This document shows positions 1-9,010 of a stretch of 64,000 nt of DNA, one piece after another. The first letter of the stretch is position 1. Every line of letters begins with the position of its first letter. The notes under the pieces were generated by a model. It was not told the DNA's origin, searched no databases, and worked only from the letters and a program-made list of their open reading frames with translations. The DNA comes from Flavicella sp. (GTDB lineage: Bacteria; Bacteroidota; Bacteroidia; Flavobacteriales; Flavobacteriaceae). The position numbers were made by a program, and so were the translations under genes. The DNA lies in the NCBI RefSeq assembly GCF_029238425.1, contig NZ_JAQWGB010000067.1:1-64000 (forward strand). The letters are read 5' to 3'.

Positions 1-145
1 ACTTTAATTCTAAAATCGTCAAAACTTCTAAAATTTTATGGTAATTTGCTTCTAAGTTGTGCATATAAATTGTGAGTCTGGTAACTTCAATTTAAGCCTA
101 TTATGGGCATTGCACAACTTTTTTATTAATGCACTACGGGTATCT
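1..145. other. Intergenic edge with long inverted repeat
   Basis: No gene is visible. Positions 54-63 and 111-120 form a perfect 10-bp inverted repeat (AAGTTGTGCA / TGCACAACTT). The 47-nt interval contains shorter complementary pieces, for example AAATTG against CAATTT. A T-run follows the right arm on the plus strand, so as a terminator it would act on plus-strand transcription entering from outside the window. It could also be a bidirectional barrier after the leftward sulfatase gene that ends at 146, although the leftward direction has no clear T-tract. The structure is seen directly; its role is inferred. Confidence 0.35.
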
Positions 146-1654
146 TTAATTATTCTCAGACTTAAATTGTGACATATCTAATTCTCCCTTCCCTTTTCTT
201 GGAACTCTAAGTATGTCTCTATTTCTCAAATTAAAGTGTTTCAAATATAGTTCTTTCGCTGTTGCTCCAGATGTTTTTTCTATTTTTCGCTTTATCACGG
301 GCTGTTCCCATTCTACCATTCTTACATTACAGCCACCAGGAAAAGAATTCCAGCCAGGCTTTACAAGACCTTTCTTCCATTCATTCAAATCAACAACCAT
401 ACTTTTTACTTTATCGTTGGTTCTGTTATCCATTAATTCTTTCACATTCTTCGTTAGGTTAAATGTATAATATGCTTCACCAAAAGGATGTATCAGTTTT
501 ATATCTCCTTTACGAGAGGCATAAGAAGGACCAAATCTCCAAAACAATGTTCGATCATCAAATTGATCATTTTTTGTTGCGTTAATTTGCTCCAATAGAT
601 TCACTCCATCCAACTCATCCACAGGATCCAAACCTGCAACAGCGATACTTGTTGCTGCAATATCTAATGAAGAAACTAAAGGTTTGTACTTCATAGGTTT
701 TAATTTTGCTGGCCATTTGATAAGATAAGGTACATGTATACCTCCTTCAAACAAGTCTCCTTTAACTCCATAATACGGATCATTTAAAGAACTATTTATT
801 TTAGTAGGTCCTCCATTATCACTTAAGAAAAAGATGATTGTATTCTCTTCTAAATCTAACTCTTTCAGTCTTTTTGTAAGATTCCCTATGCCTTCATCTA
901 CCGCAGACATCATGGCTAAAAAAGTTCTTCTCTTTTTATTTTTCACATCAGGGAATCGATCTAGATATTTTTTTGTTGCATGCATAGGACTATGTGGAGC
1001 GTTGTAACTTAAGAACATAAAAAATGGATTTTCTTTATTTTCATGGACGAAATCTACGGCAGCATCCGTTAACAAATCAGTCAAATACTCCCCTTTAGGA
1101 GCTACCTTATCATTGCCATCATACATATGAGCAAAACTCCCATCTTTCAAAGGAAAATAACTGCTACCACCACCAAGAAAACCAAAGAAATCGGTAAATC
1201 CTTTTTGGATAGGTCGTTGATTGTATGCATGACCTAAATGCCACTTACCAATCACTGTAGACTTGTAGCCAGCTTTACTTAAATATTCTGGTATCATGGA
1301 TGTTGTCGGTGGGACATAAGCATATTCATTATCTATCGGAATCAATCCTTTTTCACTTAAACTCGCGGGATAATTGTGATCATATCCGAATCGCTGTTGA
1401 TGAATCCCAGTCATAAGTCCAGCCCTAGAAGGCCCACATTGTGGAGCAGAAACATAGCCATTCTCACAGATAACACTCTCACTGGCTAATTGATCAATAT
1501 GCGGAGTTCTGACATCTTGAGATTGATTTTGAAAACCTAGGTCTGCAAAACCAAGATCATCCAAAAGGATCACGATGATGTTAGGCTTAGAGTTTTGAGC
1601 ACCCAAATTTATTCCTATCAAGAGGAATGCGAGTAAAATTGTTATTTTTTTCAT
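146..1654 (-). CDS. S1-family sulfatase (arylsulfatase A-like), secreted
   Basis: A 502-residue sulfatase expected to hydrolyse a sulfate ester on a sugar of the target polysaccharide. A Sec signal peptide covers about residues 1-19 (cleavage near GAQ). The metal-binding start PNIIVILLDDLG follows, and the nucleophile motif is C-G-P-S-R with Cys73, which would be converted to formylglycine by a maturase not encoded in this window. The GKWHLG segment near residue 137 and a late SDNGG segment are also typical of the family. No T9SS tail is present, so it is probably periplasmic. It is the last gene before the window edge in the leftward unit that starts at 12480. The exact S1 subfamily and sulfate position cannot be read from the sequence by eye. 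Confidence 0.93.
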   Translation of the reverse strand: MKKITILLAFLLIGINLGAQNSKPNIIVILLDDLGFADLGFQNQSQDVRTPHIDQLASESVICENGYVSAPQCGPSRAGLMTGIHQQRFGYDHNYPASLSEKGLIPIDNEYAYVPPTTSMIPEYLSKAGYKSTVIGKWHLGHAYNQRPIQKGFTDFFGFLGGGSSYFPLKDGSFAHMYDGNDKVAPKGEYLTDLLTDAAVDFVHENKENPFFMFLSYNAPHSPMHATKKYLDRFPDVKNKKRRTFLAMMSAVDEGIGNLTKRLKELDLEENTIIFFLSDNGGPTKINSSLNDPYYGVKGDLFEGGIHVPYLIKWPAKLKPMKYKPLVSSLDIAATSIAVAGLDPVDELDGVNLLEQINATKNDQFDDRTLFWRFGPSYASRKGDIKLIHPFGEAYYTFNLTKNVKELMDNRTNDKVKSMVVDLNEWKKGLVKPGWNSFPGGCNVRMVEWEQPVIKRKIEKTSGATAKELYLKHFNLRNRDILRVPRKGKGELDMSQFKSENN

Positions 1655-1764
1655 GTTCTTATAATTATTTTAATTTGTATTCTCATTAAGTATTTCAATA
1701 CACCATAGTGCATTTAATACTAATTTAAAATCTGTTATTCGAGTTGTTTTTCAGACTTTAAAAA

Positions 1765-3573
1765 TTATTTTATTTCCTCAAACTGATTATTTGTAATATG
1801 GGCATTTTTTACATTGACCGCATTTATAGCTGAGGACTCTTTATATAGTATATTATTTGCTTTTATTTCAATATTCTTTCCAGAAACCTTCACACCATAG
1901 ACCTGAGAATCAAATCTAATATCCATCCTAGAAGCTTTATAAATAGTATTATTGATAACTTTAGCTCCATCAATTTTTCTCATCATAATGGCAGCGATCT
2001 CTTTATTCGTTTTATTTGGAGAATCATACCAATCTTTGAAAACATTATTATCTATTGTTATATCCTTTACATAGGCCCCTTTGCCGTTAGCTAGTATTTC
2101 TATAGGAGCTAGATTGGTCTTAATAAATGTATTGTTTCTTATGGTAATATTCGATGGAATTGGTCCTTCGTAGAAAGCACCAGCAAGATTATATAGTACT
2201 ACACCATTACCTCCCAACCCATTGAAGGTGTTTTCTTCAATGATACCTCCTGGAGCTCTTGCCAAAACTCCATGACGTCTTTGATCTCCAAACCTATTGT
2301 TTCTAATGATATAATCTTTACCACAGGCATCCAGATTATATAATCCGGTTTTATCCATTTTTTCTGTCCCTATGGGTCTATAGTCAGTTCCTTCAAATAA
2401 AACCAAATTAGGTATTTCTTTATTTAGTTTAACAATTCTTATATTTTTATCGCTTGTTTTTTTTATAGAAAGAACTTTCAACCCCCTGCTTATATTGCCT
2501 GCTTTTGGTGTATAAGTCATTAACTCATTACCTACTCTCGGGTAACGTGAAGATCTACAAGCAATTTTATATTTATTCTTGCCTAAAGATTTAATGATCC
2601 AATAAGGTGTTACTGAAATATTTATAGCATCATCCATCATTCCTTCAAAAAGCCCTCCTTCTATAATAGGTCCTAGAGTATTGTGCTTACAATGAAAACC
2701 ATCTTTATGGCTAGTAATCAAATGAGTAGTCCCTTCCTTATATGTTATTTTAGAATCTTTAATATGTACTCTTCCGATATTATCCGAAATAGAATAGTTC
2801 ATACCTTCTCTTGAGGTATAAATAATGACCTTCTCAAAAAGTATATTCTCACTTCTTTGTATGACATTATTAGATTTACCATTCCCTGCATAAAAGGAAG
2901 TTACAAGGCGATCGTTTGCTTTTAAATGAACAATATCTTTTAAAGGAACAGAAAATTGAATTAAGTCTTTTCCCCTGTTTTTCATATTAAGAAAGGTATA
3001 GTGGTTATTTCCACTTTTCTTCATTGATCTTTTATCTGGTTCAATGACAAAAAATGACCTTTTCCCTTTGGAAACTCCATTGTTAAGTTGTTTATCCCAT
3101 TTAACATCAAAAGGGTTTTCATAGCCCTCTTGGATTTTTACCAGAACCGTACCTTCCTTTTTATTAACTACTAGAAATTTACCTTGTGTAAAAGGATAAG
3201 GGTAATAGTCAATTTTAAAACCTCTAATTATTATATCCTTTGATTCTACAACAGCGAATGTCCCATTATAAGGATTATTAATAAGCTCTGCTCCATTACC
3301 TTCTAGCGTTAAACCTGAAATATTAGAAAAGTAGAATTGGCTGTTGTTTCCGGTATATTTTGCAAGTCTGTATTTTTTAGGTTCAAAAATTACCGTAGAT
3401 CCTTCACCAGCCTTTATGGCTTTAGAAATTGCTTTACGGATTGCAGGGCCATCGTCAGTTACACCATCTCCTGCGGCACCAAAATCTTTTACATAAAAGT
3501 TTCCACCTGCAAAAACAAATGATGTGTAAATTAAAGCAATCGAAGTTAGCAGTAGTTTAAATTTTATTTTCAT
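1765..3573 (-). CDS. GH110-like right-handed beta-helix protein
   Basis: A 602-residue exported protein with a signal peptide (residues 1-22). It has the YVKDFGAAGDGVTDD opening common to right-handed parallel beta-helix enzymes, followed by beta-helix rungs (IRNNTF, IDNNVF type). Near the middle, Asp291, His294 and an Asp314-Asp315 pair sit at the same spacing as the catalytic Asp...Asp-Asp set of the clear GH110 galactosidases at 10558 and 55549. Overall similarity to those two is otherwise low, so I call it GH110-like. A role as an exo-alpha-galactosidase or related glycosidase is inferred. It has no T9SS tail, unlike the longer paralogues at 14332, 16690 and 37861. A generic pectate-lyase-fold annotation is the main alternative. 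Confidence 0.7.
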   Translation of the reverse strand: MKIKFKLLLTSIALIYTSFVFAGGNFYVKDFGAAGDGVTDDGPAIRKAISKAIKAGEGSTVIFEPKKYRLAKYTGNNSQFYFSNISGLTLEGNGAELINNPYNGTFAVVESKDIIIRGFKIDYYPYPFTQGKFLVVNKKEGTVLVKIQEGYENPFDVKWDKQLNNGVSKGKRSFFVIEPDKRSMKKSGNNHYTFLNMKNRGKDLIQFSVPLKDIVHLKANDRLVTSFYAGNGKSNNVIQRSENILFEKVIIYTSREGMNYSISDNIGRVHIKDSKITYKEGTTHLITSHKDGFHCKHNTLGPIIEGGLFEGMMDDAINISVTPYWIIKSLGKNKYKIACRSSRYPRVGNELMTYTPKAGNISRGLKVLSIKKTSDKNIRIVKLNKEIPNLVLFEGTDYRPIGTEKMDKTGLYNLDACGKDYIIRNNRFGDQRRHGVLARAPGGIIEENTFNGLGGNGVVLYNLAGAFYEGPIPSNITIRNNTFIKTNLAPIEILANGKGAYVKDITIDNNVFKDWYDSPNKTNKEIAAIMMRKIDGAKVINNTIYKASRMDIRFDSQVYGVKVSGKNIEIKANNILYKESSAINAVNVKNAHITNNQFEEIK

Positions 3574-3681
3574 AATCTAATACATTTATTTAATTTCAAT
3601 CCACAACTCTTCTATCAGGTCACAGTTCAAGGGCTTCCTCAATAATACGTTTGCTATAATATTTAGTATTTCACTTAAAAC

Positions 3682-3780
3682 TTATTGAATTGCTTCTTCA
3701 TTACAATTAAACTGAATTTTCCGTATGCCTTCAATATCTAATAATTTGATTTTATCTACCGAAGGCATTGCCGGAATCCA
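3682..3780 (-). pseudogene. Possible 3' remnant of a lost gene (32 codons)
   Basis: Directly after the TAG stop of the aldo/keto reductase, the same reading frame stays open for 32 codons before a TAA at 3682-3684. The peptide contains MPSVDKIKLLDIEG and reads like normal coding sequence rather than random AT-rich DNA. It has no signal peptide or recognisable domain. It could be the surviving 3' end of a deleted gene, or a former extension of the reductase cut off by the TAG codon; reductases of this type normally end about where this one does. The rest of the gap (3574-3681) shows nothing further. I do not recognise the family. Confidence 0.25.
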
Positions 3781-4761
3781 CTATTTCAATACCTTCTCAA
3801 TATTTGCCAATTCTTCATCAGAAAATTCAATATTATTTAGCATCTCTACATTGTCGTCTAATTGACCAACCGAGCTGGCTCCAATCAACACTGAGGTAAC
3901 CCTTTTATCACGAAGTACCCAAGCCAATGCCATCTGCGCAAGAGACTGTCCTCTTTCTTCAGCAATCTTATTCAAACCTACAATTCTCTTATGAGCTGTT
4001 TCCACATGTTCTGATTTTAAAAACCCTTCGCGTGTTGCTCGAGACCCCTCTGGAATTCCCTTCAGGTATTTATTTGTAAGTAAACCTTGTGCTAGTGGTG
4101 AAAACGTAATACATCCCATACCTTCCTCTTCCAATACATCTAGTAACTCATCTTCAATCCAACGCACAAACATCGAATACTTTGGTTGATGGATGATACA
4201 AGGTGTTCCTAATTCTTTTAAAATACGAGAAGCTTCCTTCGCCTTATCCGCTGGATAATTTGAAATCCCTGCATATAAGGCTTTCCCAGAACGAACCGCA
4301 TGGTCCAGTGCCATCATTGTTTCCTCAAGAGGTGTATTAGGATCAGGCCTGTGCGAATAAAAAATATCCACATATTCCAAATCCATTCGTTTCAAACTTT
4401 GGTCTAGACTAGATCGCATATATTTTCTACTTCCCCAATCACCATAAGGTCCTGGCCACATGGTATATCCGGCTTTTGAAGAAATGATCAATTCATCACG
4501 ATGTGCCGAAAAGTCTTGTTTTAGTATTCTTCCAAGATTTTCTTCGGCGGATCCTGGAGGCGGTCCATAATTGTTTGCTAAATCAAAATGGGTAATTCCC
4601 AAATCAAAGGCTTTATGCAATAAAGCTCGTCCGTTTTCAAAATTATCGACACCTCCAAAGTTGTGCCACAGACCCAACGATACAGCTGGAAGCTTTAATC
4701 CCCATTTCCCACAGTGATTGTATTTCATCGAATCGTATCTTTTTTCATCTGGCTTGTACAT
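3781..4761 (-). CDS. Aldo/keto reductase, YghZ-like (L-glyceraldehyde 3-phosphate reductase type)
   Basis: A 326-residue cytoplasmic NADPH-type aldo/keto reductase. The family tetrad is visible: Asp60 and Tyr65 (in DLANNYGPPPGSAEE), Lys96 and His137 (FYSHRPDPN). The N-terminus and the LSLGLWHNFG-type region closely match E. coli YghZ as I remember it, and the length is similar. YghZ reduces L-glyceraldehyde 3-phosphate and other aldehydes. Here it probably handles an aldehyde or deoxysugar intermediate produced from the imported glycan. It has no signal peptide, unlike most neighbours, which fits a cytoplasmic catabolic step. It lies 62 bp below the sulfatase gene at 4824, in the same direction and probably the same transcript. 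Confidence 0.88.
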   Translation of the reverse strand: MYKPDEKRYDSMKYNHCGKWGLKLPAVSLGLWHNFGGVDNFENGRALLHKAFDLGITHFDLANNYGPPPGSAEENLGRILKQDFSAHRDELIISSKAGYTMWPGPYGDWGSRKYMRSSLDQSLKRMDLEYVDIFYSHRPDPNTPLEETMMALDHAVRSGKALYAGISNYPADKAKEASRILKELGTPCIIHQPKYSMFVRWIEDELLDVLEEEGMGCITFSPLAQGLLTNKYLKGIPEGSRATREGFLKSEHVETAHKRIVGLNKIAEERGQSLAQMALAWVLRDKRVTSVLIGASSVGQLDDNVEMLNNIEFSDEELANIEKVLK

Positions 4762-4823
4762 ATTTTTACTTTTTTATTATTCAATTATTTTTAAATATTA
4801 TTTATAAACTCAAGAAAAGTAGT

Positions 4824-6416
4824 TTACTTCGATTTCGGAAATTCCCGCATCCTACTGTAGCGCAAATAAGAATCAAAAATCTCCTTATCCGGTCCAGAGA
4901 TTCTTGGATCTTCTGTACGAATCAACTCCTTTTCAAGCGCATTCCTTAACTTTTGTTTTGTACTTTCAAACTCTTGTTCCCCAATTAGGTTATTTAGACA
5001 AAAGGGATCCTTTTCAATATTGAACAGCTCATATTCCGGCCTTTTGCCCATTGTCCAATGGAAATAGGGTTCGTATTCTTCAATATCTTTATTCTCAACA
5101 ATAAATGATTTTGAAGGAGAAGCATCAATATCTGTAAATGCCCATTCCGAATGATGTTTTCCTTCTGTATCCACCCCATACATAGGCCATAATTGATCTT
5201 TTGTTCCTGCAACTATTCGCTGAGGATCACCGGCAGGCCAACGTTCTGGTTTCATATTCCAAATCAACAAATATTCTTTACTACGAACCATGCGTTGCGG
5301 ATAGCCCCTATTTTTATATCTAGAACTTGAATGACGTTCACGTCCTGAAAATGCGTATTTTCTTTTTTTATCTTCTTCTCCGTTTAAAAGAGCTAAGAAA
5401 CTTTTTCCAGAAATGGGCTGCATTCCATCAGCCTCAATTCCTGTAAGTTCTAGAATTGTAGGAGCAATATCCGCAAATCCAACAGGGGTATTGATTCTTT
5501 TCCCCGATTCAAAGCATTTTGGAAAACGAACGGCAAATGGTACATGAATACCATATTCATATCCATTGGCTTTTGCTCTTGGAAAAGCCATACCATTATC
5601 TGATGTTACGATAACAATGGTATTCTCTAATTCTCCTCTTTCTTCAAGGTCCATTAGCATTCGTTTCAAATGCAAATCAAACCATTCAATCTCAACGGCA
5701 TAATCCAAAACGTCACCCCTTGTTATTTTATGATCTGGTAAAAAACCAGGGACCTTTGCATCTTTCAAATTTTTATCATTTCTACGCCACGAATCTTTTT
5801 CAAATGCACGATGTGGTTCCTTTGCTCCAAACCAGAAAAAAAACGGTTTGTCTCCTCGTACACTGTCCATAAAAAACTTATAATTCTCAAAGTAATTGAT
5901 ATCACTAATACCTTTTGCTGGCCTATTATCATCGGTTGTTCCTGAATGGTAAACGATACGACTGTGCTCTATACCAGCAGCATCTGTCTTTCTCCATAAG
6001 GAATCGGACTTAGAACGTGCGTATCGAAAAGGAGAAATACCTTTACCTGTTCTTCCTGTTGCATATCCATTTTTTTCAAGTACCTCAATAAACGGTACAT
6101 ATTTTTTCAACCATGAACTTGCATGCTGACCTGACTGTTCATTTTGCCAATGTTGTCTTCCTGTTACAATACTACTGCGAGAAGGTGCACAGCCCGGAGA
6201 GCCAGCTATACAATTTGTAAAATAGACACCTTCATTCGCAATTCGATCAAAAGCAGGAGTTTGGATAAATTTGCATCCGGCAAAACTGGTATGCGCAAAA
6301 GATTGATCATCTGATATAGCAAAAATGATATTTGGCCTTTTATTGCTTTCCTTATGAGTGCAGGCTTGCATCAGTAATTGGCATACACAAAACAGTACAA
6401 ATAAAAATCTGTTCAT
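4824..6416 (-). CDS. S1-family sulfatase, heparan N-sulfatase-like, lipoprotein
   Basis: A 530-residue sulfatase with a lipoprotein-type signal (LLMQAC, lipid-acceptor Cys19), so it is probably membrane-anchored. The active-site motif is C-A-P-S-R with Cys76, preceded by PNIIFAISDDQSF. The ordering of motifs after the nucleophile (SIVTGRQHWQNE, then GKGISPF) resembles the SGSH/heparan-sulfamidase-like branch of S1, as does the sulfatase at 31174; that subfamily placement is inference. A SDNGMAFPRAK segment carries the late metal ligands. It sits between the unknown secreted protein at 6509 and the aldo/keto reductase, all leftward with short gaps. Confidence 0.92.
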   Translation of the reverse strand: MNRFLFVLFCVCQLLMQACTHKESNKRPNIIFAISDDQSFAHTSFAGCKFIQTPAFDRIANEGVYFTNCIAGSPGCAPSRSSIVTGRQHWQNEQSGQHASSWLKKYVPFIEVLEKNGYATGRTGKGISPFRYARSKSDSLWRKTDAAGIEHSRIVYHSGTTDDNRPAKGISDINYFENYKFFMDSVRGDKPFFFWFGAKEPHRAFEKDSWRRNDKNLKDAKVPGFLPDHKITRGDVLDYAVEIEWFDLHLKRMLMDLEERGELENTIVIVTSDNGMAFPRAKANGYEYGIHVPFAVRFPKCFESGKRINTPVGFADIAPTILELTGIEADGMQPISGKSFLALLNGEEDKKRKYAFSGRERHSSSRYKNRGYPQRMVRSKEYLLIWNMKPERWPAGDPQRIVAGTKDQLWPMYGVDTEGKHHSEWAFTDIDASPSKSFIVENKDIEEYEPYFHWTMGKRPEYELFNIEKDPFCLNNLIGEQEFESTKQKLRNALEKELIRTEDPRISGPDKEIFDSYLRYSRMREFPKSK

Positions 6417-6508
6417 TTTATTAAGTTTAGTTATCTCAAAAAAGCTTTTTAAACATTTAATAGGAAATGAATAAGGCTTATATATTACCGTTTGGGGTTT
6501 TTGAACTT

Positions 6509-7351
6509 CTAACTATTTATTAACTCTTTAAGTGCCCAACTCACGGTTTCACCTGTGATTAATTGCACACGACCATCACTATCAACAAGATAATGAGTAG
6601 GTACTCTTCCCCAACCTATTTGAGCATAACTGTCTAATTTCATTGTCCCACCTGAAATTGGTACTTCAATAACACCTTCGTACATAATCCTCTGATTCGG
6701 AAAACAAATTGAGTTTTCCAACATATCAAACACAAATGCATCCGATGTTCTAAGCTTCCCGGAAGAAAGTATTGATAATAAAGACCAATTCGCAATCAAC
6801 CTGTTTTCGGTGTGCTGCTTTTTTTTAGTGTTTTTTGATTTTACTATTAGCAAATCGTTTTCCCAACTTCCATTCTCAATGAATCGTGTTTCTGGGACTC
6901 CTTTAACAAAAGATTCCATCTCCCAATTTTCAACAAGAAGAGACTCAGCTTTATTGTTTAATTTAAGCTTGACTATACCATGCAGCTCATCTTTTGCATT
7001 TCTCATTTCTGTAGCACTAAATTTATCTTCAAAAACCTGTAGCTTAAGAGAACCTGAAATTTCATTAATAGAAACGCCTTTTTCATTCGATTGCTTCTTA
7101 TTTTTACTTTTTGCACCAAAGGTTTGTCCATAGTGTCTGACTAACTCATATCTTGCATAAAAAGAATCTTTCATCCCCCCCTCCATTACAGGTGAAAAGC
7201 TAGGTAAATAACCGGTTATGGGCTCAATCGCTGCCGGTGAAGTATACCTATTATCCTTAGCGTTTCTTTTATACTCTTGGGCATTCATATTCGTTATAAA
7301 GGCTAATAATAGCAATCCCGTGAACACTGCTTTTGTATAATTTTTTTTCAT
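6509..7351 (-). CDS. Secreted protein of unknown function in sulfatase operon
   Basis: A 280-residue protein with a Sec signal peptide (about residues 1-24, ending NMNAQ). I do not recognise the family. The mature part is mixed alpha/beta in character, with a central lysine-rich stretch (around residues 80-90 and 174-180) and a C-terminal half of alternating hydrophobic residues (YEGVIEVPISGG, LDSYAQIGWG, THYLVDSDGRVQLITG), which suggests a beta-sandwich or beta-barrel. No catalytic motif is obvious. It lies between sulfatase genes at 7482 and 4824 in the same direction, so it probably works on the same glycan in the periplasm or at the outer membrane. The final WALKELINS could be an amphipathic helix. 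There is no T9SS tail. Confidence 0.8.
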   Translation of the reverse strand: MKKNYTKAVFTGLLLLAFITNMNAQEYKRNAKDNRYTSPAAIEPITGYLPSFSPVMEGGMKDSFYARYELVRHYGQTFGAKSKNKKQSNEKGVSINEISGSLKLQVFEDKFSATEMRNAKDELHGIVKLKLNNKAESLLVENWEMESFVKGVPETRFIENGSWENDLLIVKSKNTKKKQHTENRLIANWSLLSILSSGKLRTSDAFVFDMLENSICFPNQRIMYEGVIEVPISGGTMKLDSYAQIGWGRVPTHYLVDSDGRVQLITGETVSWALKELINS

Positions 7352-7481
7352 CGGTTTTTATGGGTTTCTTAAAGTTCAAAAAATTGAAGACCTTTAGCAT
7401 TTCAAATGATTCTCATCATTGAAAATAATATTTTGAATGATATAAATTCGTCTTTGAAACTTGTCGTTTATTGAAAGTAAA

Positions 7482-8885
7482 CTACCATTCAGTTTTGACT
7501 TGATTGTAGAATTCATTGATTGTCTTGAACACTTTTTTTGTTTTTTTAGGTTTTTTAGTAGAATTCGATTTTTCTTCAGAGGGTGTATAAATTGTTATCT
7601 TGTCTAAATAATCCTTAAGATATTTCTTATGCCTTTTCAAAACCTTTTCCCCTGTTTTATAATTAGCCAAATCTTTCGTTTCAAGAGGATCGTTTATCAT
7701 ATCATAAACTAAAACTTTGCCACTAACATAAATAATACTTTTATATTGTTTATCTCGGATTCCAACTTTTGCGCCTCCATTTCCTTGCCAACTCTCCCCT
7801 ACGATATACGTATGCCAATCATCAACTTCTTGTCCTTCTACTATAGGCTTTAAGCTTTTCCCAATAGTCATTTTGGGCAATAATGGAACCTTTGCGTAAT
7901 CGCAAATTGTTGCCGTTAAATCCACCCCGATACTCGGATGATCCCAGTCTTCAGATTCATTTTGCATTTTCCCTGGAGGAACGATGATAAGCGGAACTCT
8001 CCAAGCTTCATCCTCCATTTTACTTTTACTGCTCCATCCATGAAAACCAAGTCCATCACCATGATCTGAAGAAAAAATCACCATGGTGTTATCCTTGAAT
8101 TTTGAACTCATCAGTGCATCATACAACCTACCAACCTCAGCATCCACCATCTCCATATATTTATAATACATATAAATATAGAACTTGAAATAGTCTTCCT
8201 TTTCTTTATTTGCTTTTTCATTTCTACTTTTACCTTTGTAAGACCAAAAATTTTCAGGCAAAGGAGGCAAATCTCGTTTTATCTGATTAGCAAATTCAAA
8301 TTTAGCTTCCCCTCCTTGAGCTCCACTAGTATAGCAGCAATCATGCGGATTCACAAAACCTGCAGTTAGAAAAAAGGGTTTATCGCCTGCATAATTTTCT
8401 AAAAATCCTACACAAGCTCTTGCTGTTTGCGCGTCAAACAATTCTCCTTTACTTTCACCATATGTTGAAATAAGTTTAAATCCATCACTTTGATCACGTC
8501 CTGTGACATGCCATTTTCCAGCAGCAGCGGTAACGTAATCCCCATTATCCTTTAACCACGAACCCAAATCAGGTAAGTCAGAAGGCAGTCTATGGCCATT
8601 GATCGCTAAGCCGTGTTCACTGGTTACTCTTCCCGTGAACCAACTTGCTCTTGCAGGAGAACACACTGGATTGGCCGAATAATGTGTTCGGAAAGAGTAG
8701 CCATCTTTGACCATTTTATCGATACCTGGTGTTTTAACATATTTATTCCCATATGCTGAAACTGCCTGCCAATGCATTTGATCTACATGGATAAAAATGA
8801 TATTTGGACGTTCTTCACTCTGAGCAAAAACTGCAGTTACAAAAAGTATACAAATAGCGAATAACAGAATCTTTTTAATCTTCAT
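7482..8885 (-). CDS. S1-family sulfatase, secreted
   Basis: A 467-residue sulfatase with a Sec signal (residues 1-21, VFAQ). The core start PNIIFIHVDQMHW has Asp-Gln instead of the usual Asp-Asp, a variation found in some choline-sulfatase-like and related S1 members. The nucleophile motif is C-S-P-A-R with Cys75. Further family landmarks are GKWHVTG, VNPHD and SSDHGDGLGFHG. The C-terminal 60 residues are very Lys/Ser-rich and end FYNQVKTEW. It belongs to the leftward run from 12480 and is probably periplasmic. Substrate position is unknown; the differing metal-site residue and short insert pattern suggest a specificity distinct from the tandem sulfatases at 18738-28802. Confidence 0.92.
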   Translation of the reverse strand: MKIKKILLFAICILFVTAVFAQSEERPNIIFIHVDQMHWQAVSAYGNKYVKTPGIDKMVKDGYSFRTHYSANPVCSPARASWFTGRVTSEHGLAINGHRLPSDLPDLGSWLKDNGDYVTAAAGKWHVTGRDQSDGFKLISTYGESKGELFDAQTARACVGFLENYAGDKPFFLTAGFVNPHDCCYTSGAQGGEAKFEFANQIKRDLPPLPENFWSYKGKSRNEKANKEKEDYFKFYIYMYYKYMEMVDAEVGRLYDALMSSKFKDNTMVIFSSDHGDGLGFHGWSSKSKMEDEAWRVPLIIVPPGKMQNESEDWDHPSIGVDLTATICDYAKVPLLPKMTIGKSLKPIVEGQEVDDWHTYIVGESWQGNGGAKVGIRDKQYKSIIYVSGKVLVYDMINDPLETKDLANYKTGEKVLKRHKKYLKDYLDKITIYTPSEEKSNSTKKPKKTKKVFKTINEFYNQVKTEW

Positions 8886-9010
8886 ATTATTCTTTTAAAA
8901 CGATATAAACAATTTCATTCCTTTGACATTTTTCAACCCCATAACCTCTTATCCGAATATCAAACTCAAATTAATATTTTATAATACAGCTTATATTGTT
9001 GATTAACTTT

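Noticed and set aside
213-470. Many plus-strand open frames of 60-195 codons across the window
   Set aside because: They lie opposite real minus-strand genes, have no coherent domains and follow from codon bias of the true gene.
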